Assembly: GCA_021432635.1 (NCBI GenBank)
Contig: MU270024.1
Span: 248,001 to 312,000 of the forward strand
Direction: 5' to 3'
From: Thozetella sp. PMI_491
Taxonomy: Eukaryota; Ascomycota; Sordariomycetes; Chaetosphaeriales; Chaetosphaeriaceae
Length of the DNA: 64,000 nucleotides
The notes beneath the pieces are model-generated. The model was not told where the DNA came from. It saw only the letters and a program-made list of their open reading frames with translations, and did no database searches. The translations under genes and the position numbers were made by a program. Shown piece after piece: positions 18,705 through 30,120 of this stretch (positions are counted from its first letter, which is position 1; every line of letters starts with the position of its first letter).

Positions 18705-20331
18705 AGGCACGGTGTAATCCGCGGAGGAATAGATGATAGGCTTCAGGGTCAGACAGATTCGTAGAGACTGGTTCCCTTACTCGCGACACAGTGCGTCGGA
18801 CAGCATGGCAGGAAGCCGCTGGGTTATGAGAATACTCTGCACTATATGGGCATCCTTGCACGAATCAAGTAGCTTAATTTCTAGTAGCTTGCCAGCAGCG
18901 GTGGCTTTCAATGGCATAGATATTGCTACCGCACATAGCTGCGATAGCAAGAGTTGCTTGATAATATGGAACAAACGGGAACCCTGCAGTTGATCTTCGA
19001 AGCTCGATTAATTTACTCCTAACCTGTGGAGACCCGTAATCAATTGAGGCTCTACATACTATTAGGCAACGCGGCCTGCCAAGTGATCCACACGTGGGTG
19101 CAGGATTAAAATTTTGATCTCAATGTTCGCAATGGCTGGGTTTTCATTTAGCTCCGGTGTTCGTAGCGTAGGGCACTTTTGGCAGTGTTGCCGTGCAGAA
19201 CTGACTCGGGGCGCAGGCCAAAGATAGGTGCCGATTACCGGCGATTCGCGTGTCGGACAAGCCCGACCTGGTAATGGTCCCACCTTATTCTCCGTAATAA
19301 TAGAGGGGGGGTATAGGCAGCAAATAATTACAACTTAATAGCCCTTGTATAAATTTGCGCTGGTTCTAGTAAGCTTATCTCTATTCTATGGGATAAACTA
19401 TAGTCTTAAAAATCCGGGTTAAAACTATTTAATAAAATGTATAGCCCTAGTCACTATTTTTATTCATATGCAAGGCAATATATCTTTAGCAAGCCTCAAA
19501 AGTTGGGCTGCGCACACAGAAAAAGTGAAAGGCCGTCAATCCACACAGTAGATACCATACCCGGTATCTCTAAGCCTAGCGAAAATCTAGTAATGATCAC
19601 AATTGATCTCCTTCGTTGACAGATGCAGCCACTCAGGGCTCGCAGAGCCTCATCCTGGACCTGCTCCCTAGCTTCACATGCGGAGCTCGTTAGGGCTGAC
19701 GAGCCACGATCAGCATCTAGTCCTGTGTAGATAAGCAGTGGTTATAGAAACTAGAAGACAGTTCGATTTGACCATGCCCTTGCTTAGACTTCTCTATTCT
19801 GGACAAGCTTATTACAGCTATCTACGGTGCTGAGGACTGTGCCCCAGGGGGTTTGAACCATGACTACAGCCACTGAAAAGATTTTGCTGGGGCGCATCAC
19901 TTTGGATGACTGCGTATAGGCCAGGGTCTAGAAGGAGTGCGCTGGTGTTGAATACCCGGCTAATTTTGCCATTCCTAGCGCGAACTTGAGGCACGAAGCC
20001 GGGAACGGGCTTCTAAGGATTGGTAATGACGACCTCCTGATTGGCTAGAGAGCGTCAAAACCATTTCGCACTTGCGCGAGCATTGTGTCGATATGACCAT
20101 CTCACTTCATTAGTTTCAGTGGTCTGCTGTATGACAGATGAAATAAACGTATCGTGTCATTGACTTGGACGGTGATGTCCGCGTGACGTATTGGACAGCG
20201 CCATGGCCGTGTTTTCCTTGCTAACTACATAGAAGTATCTTAGGGAATCCACATCTCAGATATATCACACCACCCGGGAGGTCTACTTCTCACACCACTG
20301 ATTGCCGCACTGGATCTACATCTTGTTAACA
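18705..20331. other. Gene-free region, probably decayed DNA
   Basis: Over 1.6 kb no frame carries a recognisable domain. Short protein-like stretches (for example minus, about 19064-19160, LNENPAIANIEIKILILHPRVD) are bounded by stops. The AT-rich part at 19270-19450 may be the core of a degraded repeat. Confidence 0.45.
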
Positions 20332-20339
20332 TATATAAA
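20332..20339 (+). promoter_or_regulatory. TATA-like box of the CCC1/VIT gene
   Basis: TATATAAA about 135 bases upstream of the ATG at 20474, followed by a CT-rich leader (CTTTCCCTTCTCTTGTC). An inverted CCAAT box (ATTGG) lies at about 20190. CCAAT boxes are used by the CBC-HapX iron regulator, but this single element proves nothing. Confidence 0.4.
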
Positions 20340-20473
20340 CCTCTAGATCACGCACCTCTGCCTTTCATAGGTCTTTCCCTTCTCTTGTCTACTGCACGCC
20401 CTTGAACCCACACCTGCCATGATACACGACGAATAACCACCCGAGGAATCAAGTCTCTAGAGCTACCGTCAGG

Positions 20474-21277
20474 ATGCAAGCAACAAATAGCACTGGGAGC
20501 ATCCTAAGCCCCGAGCCGGCCATCGAGAAGCGCCTTGATCGAGCGGACATGCCTCCCCCATCTACCACAATTCGGCACGAAGAAAAACACACAAGCCACA
20601 GTGAAATTCTACGTGATATTATCATCGGATTTTCCGACGGCTTAACCGTGCCATTTGCTCTCACTGCCGGCCTCTCTTCGCTAGGTGACTCCCACTTGGT
20701 GGTCATCGGTGGCCTAGCCGAGCTGTTCTCGGGCGCTATTTCCATGGGCATCGGTGGATATCTAGCTGCATCGACAGAGCGTCAGCATTACCTCTCGGAG
20801 CAGGCCCGAGAGCGAGAGGAGGTGATATGCCAGCCCGAGGAGGAGCGTGAGGAGATTTATGGCATAATGGAAAAATACGGCATATCACGCGAGGCATCAA
20901 CACCCCTTGTTGAACAACTGAGTCGCAATCCGGAGCAATGGGTACGATTTATGATGGATTTCGAGCTACGCCTAGAATTCCAAACTGCCAACAGAGCCTG
21001 GGTAAGTGCCGTTGCTATGGGACTGAGCTACTTTATTGGCGGTCTTGTACCAATGATCCCCTATTTTGCCTTGCAAAACGCGACCCATGCTTTGTTTGTG
21101 TCCATTGGTATTACTGCGGTCATTCTCCTGGTCTTTGGATATATCAAGAGCTGGATCACAATTCGGAAGGGACGTGCAACCATTTGGGGTGCTTTTCAGA
21201 CCTTACTAGTGGGTGCAATTGCAGCAGGAACTAGTTATGGCATTGTTAGAGCCTTGGATTCGCATTCTAGTAGCTAG
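20474..21277 (+). CDS. CCC1/VIT-family vacuolar iron/manganese transporter, 267 aa
   Basis: Single exon. Residues 1-40 are a hydrophilic N-terminus. SEILRDIIIGFSDGLTVPFALTAGLSSLG is the highly conserved first transmembrane motif of the CCC1/VIT1 family, followed by GGLAELFSGAISMGIGGYLA in TM2. The cytosolic region rich in Glu/Arg (EREEVICQPEEEREEIY) corresponds to the metal-binding domain between TM2 and TM3. Three more hydrophobic segments follow, with SYFIGGLVPMIPYF in TM3. The family moves cytosolic Fe2+ or Mn2+ into the vacuole and protects against metal overload. Length and topology are normal. I cannot say iron versus manganese. Iron-replete induction is known in fungi but is not shown here. 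Confidence 0.93.
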   Translation: MQATNSTGSILSPEPAIEKRLDRADMPPPSTTIRHEEKHTSHSEILRDIIIGFSDGLTVPFALTAGLSSLGDSHLVVIGGLAELFSGAISMGIGGYLAASTERQHYLSEQAREREEVICQPEEEREEIYGIMEKYGISREASTPLVEQLSRNPEQWVRFMMDFELRLEFQTANRAWVSAVAMGLSYFIGGLVPMIPYFALQNATHALFVSIGITAVILLVFGYIKSWITIRKGRATIWGAFQTLLVGAIAAGTSYGIVRALDSHSSS

Positions 21278-22183
21278 GGACAGATTGATAGTTGTCCACT
21301 TGTAAAATACGAGAACTCTTTGTTTCCGAGGTTGAAACACAAAGATGGAAGTGACGCTGTCATCCCGCTGACGATATTTTTGCTTTAAAGCAAGCGATTA
21401 TTGTAGAGAATGCTGCTTCAGAACCAGGTCGGCCTGAGTGGCTTCCGAAGGCTAGGAGCAGCTAGGCAATTTCGAGATTTGAAAGCCGCCTGATTGTGGT
21501 GTTCCAGTGATCGGGGTGGCTCAGGTCGCCGAAGTCCAACGGTCCAATCATAGCGAAGTTAATGGTCATCAGACTCCGCCTCTATGCCGGACTCTGGCAG
21601 CCGCGATTTGGAGGACCGGAGCTCTGCATCACAATTCGGAACGACACGAATGCAGCGGCTGAGCCACAGCCCGTGAGGCAGTAGACAAGGAATGTTTGCT
21701 TTCTAAATCTACCTATTTTATCTTTTTGTTTCGCCGTGAAAAGAATATACTAAAAGAGGGACCAGCATAATCCACAAGTGGATCGTGCACTACTATGGCG
21801 GGGAGGAGCATATTTCGGAGTCGCCCGAGTCTCGTCCATGTCATGGTGACGTTCCAGCCTAAACAGGAGACAAAGATGTATCAGCGTCCCTAGAACGCAG
21901 TCCAGTATCCGTGCGAGCGGAACGTTGACAAACCAGCTAGTCCGGTTGATGTTAGGAAGAAATTAGCATGCTAGGCCATGATGCGATGTTGACAGGCGAG
22001 AGCCAAGAATAGTTCGACTATGATCACCATTTCCCTACGCTCACATGTCTTGATGCTGGGGGGACGCTAGATTTTGAGGTTCCAAATATTGTCTTCAGAA
22101 TCATGGTAAGGCGCCTAGTTACGGTTCTGCTGGAACAGCGTCGCCGCCTCACCACACATACTCCAGTAGCACACAATTTAGAT
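21278..22183. other. Intergenic, no feature seen
   Basis: Lies between two convergent genes. No ORF of note beyond short frames, and no repeats recognised. Confidence 0.45.
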
Positions 22184-23527
22184 TTATACGCGATTACGAC
22201 GATGCATTCCCCAGCTATAAGTCGCAACACATATGACCGCAACCGCTGCAAATACTCCTCCTAGTATCCTGTCGTTGACGCCTTGCCAGGAAAGAGGAAA
22301 TCCCCTAGGTGATGTGAGCTGCCAATACGATTTCGAGTCGGCAAGTTAGATAGAAGACTTACAAGAACGCATCAATGCATCCAAGCAACAGCACTAGCCA
22401 GCTTGGGATGACAAGCCACAACGTTGAACTCGTCTTGAAGATTACCTCTGACTGCCGCCTTGATGATCGGTATTTAGGGTATAGAACACACCCCATTAAC
22501 GACAAGAGCAGAAGTAAGCAAAATACCGTTAACCCAATGATCTGGTGAGCGGTCCGCATATCGCGCGTCTAAGGCTTGTTAGGAGTTTTGGAGTTCTTAG
22601 AAAAAATAGATGGTAGTAGCACTACTCGCCTTGGTGTAGTATGTGCTCCCGTAGATTCCAATGCAAGTCCCAACAATAAACACTAATACCGAAAGAATCT
22701 CCAAGAAAAGGTACGTTTTCGCCATCTTAAATACATCTAGGAGGATTAAACATGATGGAAATAGTCCCAGAAGACAAATCATTAATATGATGCCGTGAAT
22801 CCTCGCTACAATATCGACCTGGCCGTTGGAGGTTTTGATGATGGCGGACCCTGTGTTCGTGTCGAGGCTAGGCACACCTCCTAAACCGGTAGCTTGCTTT
22901 AGGTCTAGCGTAAAAGATCCGTATTCGGCATGATATGGTACTGAAAGTGAAGGGTCATTGCTGATGAGATAGGCTTCAGGGCCAACTGCGAACATAAACG
23001 GGGCCGCGGTTGAAGTTAGGTCAAGGGAACCACCATCCCAACTGCGGCATTTATGACAGACGCCGCTAAACACCAGGTTTAGGTCTGTGTCCCCGGGGAT
23101 TCCAGTACCGGAGAGAGCCTCGACGTTCAGTTCTGGGTTGTATGATGGCTCCTTAAATCCGGTTGATATTCGTGTGCTGATTGTTACATTGTTGTCGTCA
23201 TTGGAGTATATCATGAGCACCAATGCTCCTTTCATATCATTCGACCCAAGACCCACAGCTGTCCAAGCATTCTTCTTTTTCCCGGCAAGTGAAAAGAAGA
23301 GATCAGTTGTGGAGGTATTCGGAACGGACAAAGCGAAGGCGATATTTCCGTCCGGGGACAAAAATGCCGACTTTGCGACCGTGTTGTCAGCTGCATTAGT
23401 AGTGTCAAGTAAGAACGCTGCTGGCGTGTCAGAACTCTCTTATATAACCGCGAGGAGAGTAAATCCTGGAGAACATACCGGTAAGGACAGAAAAGGCGCA
23501 AAGTGTGTCGAATTTCCTGATATACAT
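22184..23527 (-). CDS. DOMON/CDH-cytochrome-like protein fused to cytochrome b561-type membrane domain, 394 aa
   Basis: Hand-built from four exons: 23527-23479, 23438-22630, 22568-22363, 22304-22184. Introns are 40 nt (GTATGT...TATAAG, phase 1), 61 nt (GC-AG type, GCGAGT...CCTTAG with a CTAAC branch, phase 0) and 58 nt (GTAAGT...CACCTAG, phase 2). Exon 1 encodes a short signal-like segment (MYIRKFDTLCAFSVLT) and is the least certain part. Residues about 20-200 are a DOMON-like beta-sandwich (FFSLAGKKKNAWTAVGLGS, MKGALVLMIYS) with a CHKC pair near 144-147. Five membrane helices follow (about 228-250, 256-282, 294-314, 336-356, 368-386). Such proteins pass electrons across membranes. Two b561 histidines are seen (RIHG, AHQIIG), but the other two usual positions lack His, so heme b binding may be reduced or lost. 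Confidence 0.75.
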
Positions 23528-23633
23528 GCCTGATAAATGTTTAACGATATATTGCTACCGATTGAAGTCGAGCCCCGACGACTTAAACAAATCGAAACCA
23601 ATGGTAGACGGGTAGCGTTGAGCGACTTGACTC

Positions 23634-24330
23634 CTAGCGGGATGGAGCCCCAAGGGGAACGATAAATAGTTGCAATGGGTGGTATGATATTGGGTTTCCA
23701 TCCCAATCAGGCATCGGTGGGCTGACCCAAGGCAGTCCGACCGCGTGAGGGTGGCAGGCTTGGTAAAAACGCGGGGTCCTCGGTAATCCGGGGGCGGCAT
23801 TGGGATAGAACGGATACTCGTTTCCTATAAACACAATACTTTGTCCGGAAATAAAGAAAATTGATATCACAAGAGAAAATGTAACACGTCGTCCTAGACG
23901 GAAGAGACCACGGCTATAGAAACTTATTTGCCTGGAGACATCGGCATGGCCATACAAGCTCCGATTATTTGAATCTGTAAGAAAATTTCCTTAGAAGGAA
24001 TCAACTCAAAGAAATCAGGAGAATAATAGATGAGATATTATTTGAAGCGATGTATCATTCGTAGGATTGCTTCGCTCCACGTTCAACAAGACCTATAGTC
24101 GCTCAGCGAATCTATACCTGGCACTCTAACCACAACGCAATGCATAAAGAAATCAGCACAGCAGATATTGATGATGTGTGAACACAAAGCTCTACAGAAC
24201 CTAGCATCCACTTAGAAGCGGCGGCAGGAGGTAGGCCAGCTGCACCCATGACCACGACCACGCCACGTTAGCCATATAAGGCTTCTCGGACTGCCGGTTC
24301 GGCTTACGATGTTCCGGATGAACTGAAAAA
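23634..24330 (-). other. Unresolved protein-like exons, possible membrane protein gene or relic
   Basis: On the minus strand, a frame following a good acceptor (TTTTTCAG near 24325) reads PYMANVAWSWSWVQLAYLLPPLL and then stops. A second frame after another good acceptor (TTTTCTTACAG near 23975) holds a basic stretch and a strong hydrophobic helix (VTFSLVISIFFISGQSIVFI). It continues with WDGNPISYHPLQLF and a stop at 23634. The two pieces look like exons of a membrane protein, but I could not find donors that join them in phase. It sits directly upstream of the DOMON-b561 gene. It is either a gene with missed splice sites or a decayed one. Confidence 0.3.
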
Positions 24331-25004
24331 TCAAGCTATAAAGTTAAATCAAAGGCTAAAGGACGTCCTGGCCGAGACGAGACAACTGGCATTTTCTTTT
24401 TTCGGCTGACTTTCTCTCACATAACCAAAACACGAGGCTTCTCTTGTAGTTTCGCACTGGAGTAGCAATATACAACACGCTACATACCAAAACACCGCAG
24501 AATACATACACATCACCTTATATCACATCAAGTCATACGATCCCAGTGCTCCATTGCAGGCAAGGTCAATAAGAGCCACCTGAACATGGCAAGTACGTCT
24601 TCTCCTTATGTCTACGCTCTGCTCAAGTCACTATGCAGATTGTGCCGGAAATGGCTTTATTGCCGAATTTTATACCACACGTACCTTTAGGATCGTCACT
24701 AAATTTGATATCGTCAACCTCAGAATGGATTTGGTGGAGGTCCTATCTGCGGAGACATCGATTAGTTGTGAGGCCATGGAGGATTCGGAGGCGGCCAACA
24801 AGAGCGACCTATTTGGAGCATGATTAAACATCTACCTTTCTATGGGGCTTCTCGGTAGGTTCTAGAGCCGTTTTCGCATCGAAACAAACACCCCGGTGAC
24901 TTCTATCTGGCATGCTCCCGAAGCAACCTTCCCTTACACTCTTGTCACGCCAAGAAGGACCATAGGGTCTATGCAAATAATTCAATATACTAACGGGCTA
25001 CGGA
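24331..25004. other. Intergenic, one weak plus frame
   Basis: A frame from 24608 to 24823 has a possible spliced start at the ATG at 24586 (a GTACGT...ATGCAG intron would join them). It gives a 70-residue acidic protein without a recognisable domain. I do not call it as a gene. Confidence 0.3.
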
Positions 25005-25420
25005 CTACTTGCTGCTAAATCTCGTTGGCAAGGTATTCCCACTAAGAGGCGTGATAACCACGCAGAAGCCGCGCCTTTCTTTCCCAAATATGGGTGATGC
25101 CAAGACGAGGCACTTCCTCGCCAATGCCAATTGTGAACAGGGATCCGATTCATCGTCTTGCGGGGTATTTGCGATCCACTTGGCCCATGCATCATGAGGG
25201 ATGGTGGGTCGCATGCCGAGCTCGAGATTCTGCTGGGTCGCCTCCCGGCGTGCCGCTTCCTTTCCTTTCCTCTTGTTGATTTCCCAGACTTCATTTTCGG
25301 CGCTTGCTGGCTGCCACACGATCGATATCGTGTTCCCGGCCGCCTGCACCTTCTTCATTGCCCTGTAGACATGGCAGACGTATCTCTGGCCAGACTGTAT
25401 CTTATCGAGGATAGTTTATG
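25005..25420 (-). mobile_element. Non-LTR retrotransposon (LINE) RNase H-like remnant
   Basis: An open minus frame reads IQSGQRYVCHVYRAMKKV, then GNTISIVWQPASAENEV and a Lys/Arg/Glu/Ala-rich helix (KRKGKEAARREATQ). This follows the layout of RNase H domains in fungal Tad-type LINEs: helix, then a beta strand W-P-A, a region where the catalytic residues would sit, and a basic helix. No reverse transcriptase domain or poly-A tail is found nearby. The usual W-P-GH/N-E-AD motif is not intact (ASAENEV). This is a dead fragment with tentative family. Confidence 0.42.
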
Positions 25421-26025
25421 TTGTGGTGTGATGCCGAGAATTCTTCTCTTGTTGCCCTGCTGATATCCCATATTAGCCCGTGACGGCCTGTGGTTGCGTC
25501 GTTGCTGGTTACTTACGTTTTGTCAGCCTACCAAATGGCGTGGTTTCGTTCTACGATAGCATGGAGCCGAAATCCGTGGCGTGATAGCATCATGCTTCGC
25601 ACTTTTTTTACGGTAGCCATCCAGGCATGTGACTGTTATCCAAGGCTGTATAAGGTCTGGAATACCAAGGTTAGATTGGTGATTGTGGCAAGAAATAAAT
25701 AGCAGTTCGGCAAATATTAATAGCAAAATTCGTATCCAAGCTTCTCCTCGCCCACTCCCTGCTTCTACAACCATACGTTTTTCCATCTCTTCAACAGCCT
25801 TACTACCCCTCTTCTTCTACGGTTCGAGGCAAAGAAGCCGTCTTAAAACGAAGAAAACCCTCAATTAGGGACAAACAGCTCAGCTCTAGCCTCGGCGCTA
25901 CCTTGGACAGGGCAGCTGTTTGAGAACACCAATTCTCCAAGAGACGGAGCGCCCGAGAGTGACTTTCCTTGAATTCGAAATATACTCAGTTCTCTTCAGA
26001 GTTTTGCCTCTCAACTATTTCAAAA
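25421..26025. other. Intergenic; promoter side of the GH13 gene
   Basis: Short frames on both strands continue the repeat-like sequence to about 25700. From about 25730 a CT-rich region (CTTCTCCTCGCCCACTCCC, CTACCCCTCTTCTTC) is probably the promoter and leader of the GH13 gene. Confidence 0.4.
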
Positions 26026-28062
26026 ATGTATAACCCTCGCAGCCTCGATATATTAGCTCGACGCAAAGACAGCTTCGTTCTCTGGATGCCAAATTCTCCT
26101 AGTACTCTTGCTGGAGACCCGCCTGTACTCGTCCTCCGGAAGGTGACCAACAGAACACTTCCCCCCTTTGACCAGGTCCAACGATTTTCCCTGGCCCAGA
26201 GTCAGGACTGTATCGACCTATGGGAGCTTAGAGCCAATTCGATATTACCGCCCCTTGCTGAGAGTGTGTATCATTATTGGTTCGAGGTCGAAGATAGCTC
26301 TCCTGAACGAGGAGGCAAGATGATAGTTACCGACCCGCTCGCCTTCACCGTCGATTACCAAGACTGCATTGGAGACATATCAGGGGAGCGATCTCAACCC
26401 GCAGCTGTCATTAAATATTGCAACGGGCAGCTTTACTCATGTGATATTGATGGGATTGAGCCCAAACGGCCAAGCATATCAAACCAGGCAAATTTCCCCT
26501 CCAATAATCATTTAGTTATCTACGAACTACCCACCTCGTGGGCCAAAGGAGGACTAGATCTCCACGGAGTTGAGGTCGACACCGGTACCTTTGCGGATGT
26601 GCGCGCCTTATTCGATGTAGAATCCCCTGGGGATCATTTCTCCTCGGTTTCAGCCGTCTCCAACGAGGCAATTCTCTCGTCCCTGGGAGTCAATGCACTT
26701 GAGCTTCTCCCAGTTGCGGATGCGAAGCCAGTTTATGAGTGGGGTTATGCAACAGCTCACTATTTTGCGACTGATTATGACTTGGGTTCGGCATCTACTC
26801 TTGCTCTCCTGATACAATGTCTACATGAGCAGAACATCCGTTTCTTTGCCGACGTCGTCATGGCATTTGGCCATGACCCATACCGTTACATTAGCTTCGA
26901 TCAGTTCCATCTAAGGCCATCGCAAGAGCCCGAAAATCCGGATAGCTACCAATCCCACTCAATGGGCAACTTGAGAGATGGGTGGGGTGGTGAAAGCTGG
27001 CGGTATATATGCACCACTGAGACGTACGATCCCGAGAGTGGACGCAGAGGGCTTGTACATCCCTCATGGTCATTTCATCATGCACATCTTGTGCGCTGGA
27101 TGACTGATTTCGGTGTTGGGGGTCTTCGACTTGACAGCATTAATAACATTGCGAACTGGGATTTTATACGATGGTATAAGAACCGAGCTTGGGAACTCTT
27201 CAGAACATCATCGCAGGACTCGTCTAAATTCTTGGTAATCGGGGAGGAGTTAACTATGCCTGTGGCAATGATTCGGTCCACCACCGTCGATGCCCTTTGG
27301 AACGAACCGTGGCAGGGACGCCTCCGTGCTGCACTTCTTGGAGAATCGACTGGAGGGGATACCTTCGAATGGACAATCCGCAAACTGGCTAATTGCACGC
27401 TTGATCAAATGGATGACGGATCATTTACAGATGGTTCCCAGGCAGTCAACTATATCACGTCTCATGACATTGCCGGATACCGCAAGGAGCGGTTGTACGA
27501 CTTCCTTGTGGAAAACGGTGTCTGGGATGTGGGGAAACGTGCCAAGCTAGCATTCGTTTTACTCCTTACGAGCGTCGGAATACCCATGATCTTTGCCGGT
27601 GAAGAGTTCGCAGATCGAATGGACGTCAGCCTAGACATCAACAAGAAACAGACAGATCCGGTGAACTATGAGCGCAAGAATGACGATGGTTGGCGCCAAT
27701 CATTATTCACATATGTTTCAAGCTTGGTCAAATTCCGGCAAGCCTGTCCCGGTCTTGGCGAAAATGACACAGACTTCTTCCATGTGGATCAGACTCGCGG
27801 CGGAAGGATTATGGCATGGCGTCGGGGGGCGGTAGGAGAAGGGAAGTTCCCAGTGGTGGTTGTTGCTAACTTCAGTGACGAGGACACACCGGGTAATGAA
27901 TACGTTGTACCCAACTGGCCAGAGGAGAATATGAGGGGCTGGAAAGAAATCACACAAGGAAGAATTATACCACCGGAATGGGTTGGTCGTGAACCATTAT
28001 ACGCTTGGGAAGCAAAGGTATATACGCGTTGGCAGCAGGATGAGGAAAGTCTTATCCAATGA
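26026..28062 (+). CDS. GH13-family glycoside hydrolase/transglycosylase, 678 aa
   Basis: Single exon. I start at the ATG at 26026 (CAAAAATG); the frame is open upstream without an ATG. Residues 1-110 form a beta-rich N-terminal domain as in branching and isoamylase-like enzymes (ends VYHYWFEVED ... DPLAFTVDY). The catalytic barrel has the four GH13 regions: ADVVMAFGHDP; GGLRLDSINN with the nucleophile Asp370; FLVIGEEL with acid/base Glu407; and YITSHD with Asp481. GVNALELLPVAD ... EWGYATAHYFATDYDLG is typical of glucan branching and trehalohydrolase-like subfamilies. The C-terminal beta domain ends at about 678. No signal peptide is seen, so it probably acts on intracellular alpha-glucan. Hydrolysis versus transglycosylation cannot be decided from motifs. 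Confidence 0.9.
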   Translation: MYNPRSLDILARRKDSFVLWMPNSPSTLAGDPPVLVLRKVTNRTLPPFDQVQRFSLAQSQDCIDLWELRANSILPPLAESVYHYWFEVEDSSPERGGKMIVTDPLAFTVDYQDCIGDISGERSQPAAVIKYCNGQLYSCDIDGIEPKRPSISNQANFPSNNHLVIYELPTSWAKGGLDLHGVEVDTGTFADVRALFDVESPGDHFSSVSAVSNEAILSSLGVNALELLPVADAKPVYEWGYATAHYFATDYDLGSASTLALLIQCLHEQNIRFFADVVMAFGHDPYRYISFDQFHLRPSQEPENPDSYQSHSMGNLRDGWGGESWRYICTTETYDPESGRRGLVHPSWSFHHAHLVRWMTDFGVGGLRLDSINNIANWDFIRWYKNRAWELFRTSSQDSSKFLVIGEELTMPVAMIRSTTVDALWNEPWQGRLRAALLGESTGGDTFEWTIRKLANCTLDQMDDGSFTDGSQAVNYITSHDIAGYRKERLYDFLVENGVWDVGKRAKLAFVLLLTSVGIPMIFAGEEFADRMDVSLDINKKQTDPVNYERKNDDGWRQSLFTYVSSLVKFRQACPGLGENDTDFFHVDQTRGGRIMAWRRGAVGEGKFPVVVVANFSDEDTPGNEYVVPNWPEENMRGWKEITQGRIIPPEWVGREPLYAWEAKVYTRWQQDEESLIQ

Positions 28063-30120
28063 AGAGAGGATTAGAAGAGAATGAAGTAATTAAGACATCA
28101 CTCGGCTGGCCTCAGTTGAAGGGCTGGGGTGCGTGGCAGGCTGGCAAATAAATGAAGCAGTATAAATATCTAACCGCCGTGCAATCATCTGGGCTACTAC
28201 GGAACTAATTGCTCATTTTCTGATAATGGCCCGTTCGTTTCTTGGCATCTATCAATTCTAAATGAGGCCAGGAGAATGTCGAAGGTTATCTCAAGCTTGG
28301 GTGGTATGTCGGGTACTTACGCATATGTGTACCTCTACCAATGGGGTGGAAGAGAGATTGGAGTAATCCCCCACAAGCCGGTTCAACCCGAAATGGCAGA
28401 GGGAAGAAGCTTCGGATACGACGCTCCTGAGATGTAAGTCTAGCACTTACTCGCGGTACCGGTACATTGGCGTTTGACGGGTAGCTCAGCTACCTAAGCT
28501 AGAGAAATTTGGAGGCATTCCCTATAAGTTGGCCATGAAAGGAGCGAAAGGAGAAGTGCCGTTACAAAACGGCTACCCTAGTAAGCATATAGGGGAAATT
28601 ATCAGTTGATTGCAAGGTCTAAAAAGGTATGCGTTATCGAAGAAAGATAAAATATGATGCCATTAATATCACACTTGCATCTCTGCAGCTCGTTCTTTAA
28701 AAATGTGCTTCTCCGAGGCCAACCGCTGCGTTATTTTGTGCTCTCTCCCCTGAGCACATGCAATCAATTCAAGTCTAAAGACTGCATGAAGGGTTTCTTT
28801 AACGTGCTAAACTGTGCCGGGACACCAATGGCCAAGGCGCGCAGACGGCCAGCTGCTGAAGGACCTACATGTATGCACGTCGATATCTTAGGGACTGCGA
28901 TCGATGACCTGTCTTGTCTTCTTCTTCGAGTCATACTAGGTACGATGCTTAGGGCCGATTGGGGGGGGGGGGCATCGCTGGTTGAGTCAATATGCTCTTT
29001 CAGGAAGTCCGGGACGCTTGCGCGGCGGCAACCGAATATAATCGCCGTCTTCATCTTAGCCCAATTTCAATACCCCTAGAAAGCCGATCTACGTTCCTAT
29101 TCCTGGCTTCTATACCGCCTTAATGACGATCACGAAGATATAGGTAGGTCGGAGGCCTGTTCGTACTTGTCCTCGGTCACGTCTGTTCCCGTCTGTGATT
29201 CTGCGGTGTGGCATGGTCTTCCTTCAACTTCTCCTTGGCTTGATCTGGCGCGTTAGGCGAGTTTGACTCCCATGATTACCAGCGCATTTACTTCCGCTAA
29301 GATCACAGAAGAGGGAGGGGGGTTATACTTGGCAGCGGGCACCTTCCCAATAAGAGAATTTGGGGATGAAAAAAAAGTGGCAAACTCTTTAACCTATGAG
29401 CAGCAAGGAGTTCTTAAAGTCAAGCAGTACTATTAGGTGCCCCCTCAGTACCAGTCAAGACATTAATAATTAGGGCGGCACTAAGCCAACTCATACTGCT
29501 GGCGTAAAGATAATATCATGTCCCGCATTCCTCAAATACGCAAGACCGCAAAGTCTCAGGTGGTCATAATTGCTGTCAATATACGAGCAAATCATAACTA
29601 TAGATGTCCAAGATAATAGTGACTGCGCAAGACGGACTGATACCTTTTACCATCTGCCTCCAGGCATCCACAAACTAATGATCTTAGCACCTATGTCTTA
29701 TGCTATTTAGAAGTTAAGCGTCATACATAGCCATATTCTCGGGCAGTTAGTTATATTCCCCTTTTCTTTCCTAATCCTATGTATACTCAATACCTTTGCC
29801 ATAATGTCGGCTCCCGCTGCGAATATGCTGACGCTGCATCATGACAAAAAAAAAGCTCTGTACTGCAGCCATCACTTCTACTGCGACATAATGAGACGTC
29901 TTTGCACTGAGAAGATAAAGCCTAAGCTGGTCGCAACATATTATTTATCTTTGATACACATGAGGGAAAATAGATCTACTGTTCAAGAGACTATCTTAGC
30001 TTAACCTTGCTCCTGTCGTGTCGTTTCAGTAGGCTAGCTCGCCTCGCTTTTCGGTCCCAATCCTCCTAGGATATCTTCAGTGCTTCTCCTCTTCCTATGC
30101 TGGCCGCATAGGGGCGACGC
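28063..30120. other. Gene-free region
   Basis: Two kilobases without a supportable gene. Overlapping frames at 28654-29079 (plus) and 28764-29054 (minus) contain a G12 run at 28961-28972 and have no recognisable domain. From 29300 to 30000 the sequence is AT-rich with stops in all frames. Confidence 0.45.

Noticed and set aside
25969-26025. N-terminal extension of the GH13 enzyme
   Set aside because: No ATG; the frame opens with TTG, not used as a fungal nuclear start.
28654-29079. 141-codon plus frame with a G12 run
   Set aside because: Low-complexity insertion inside, no domain, and an equally long frame on the other strand.
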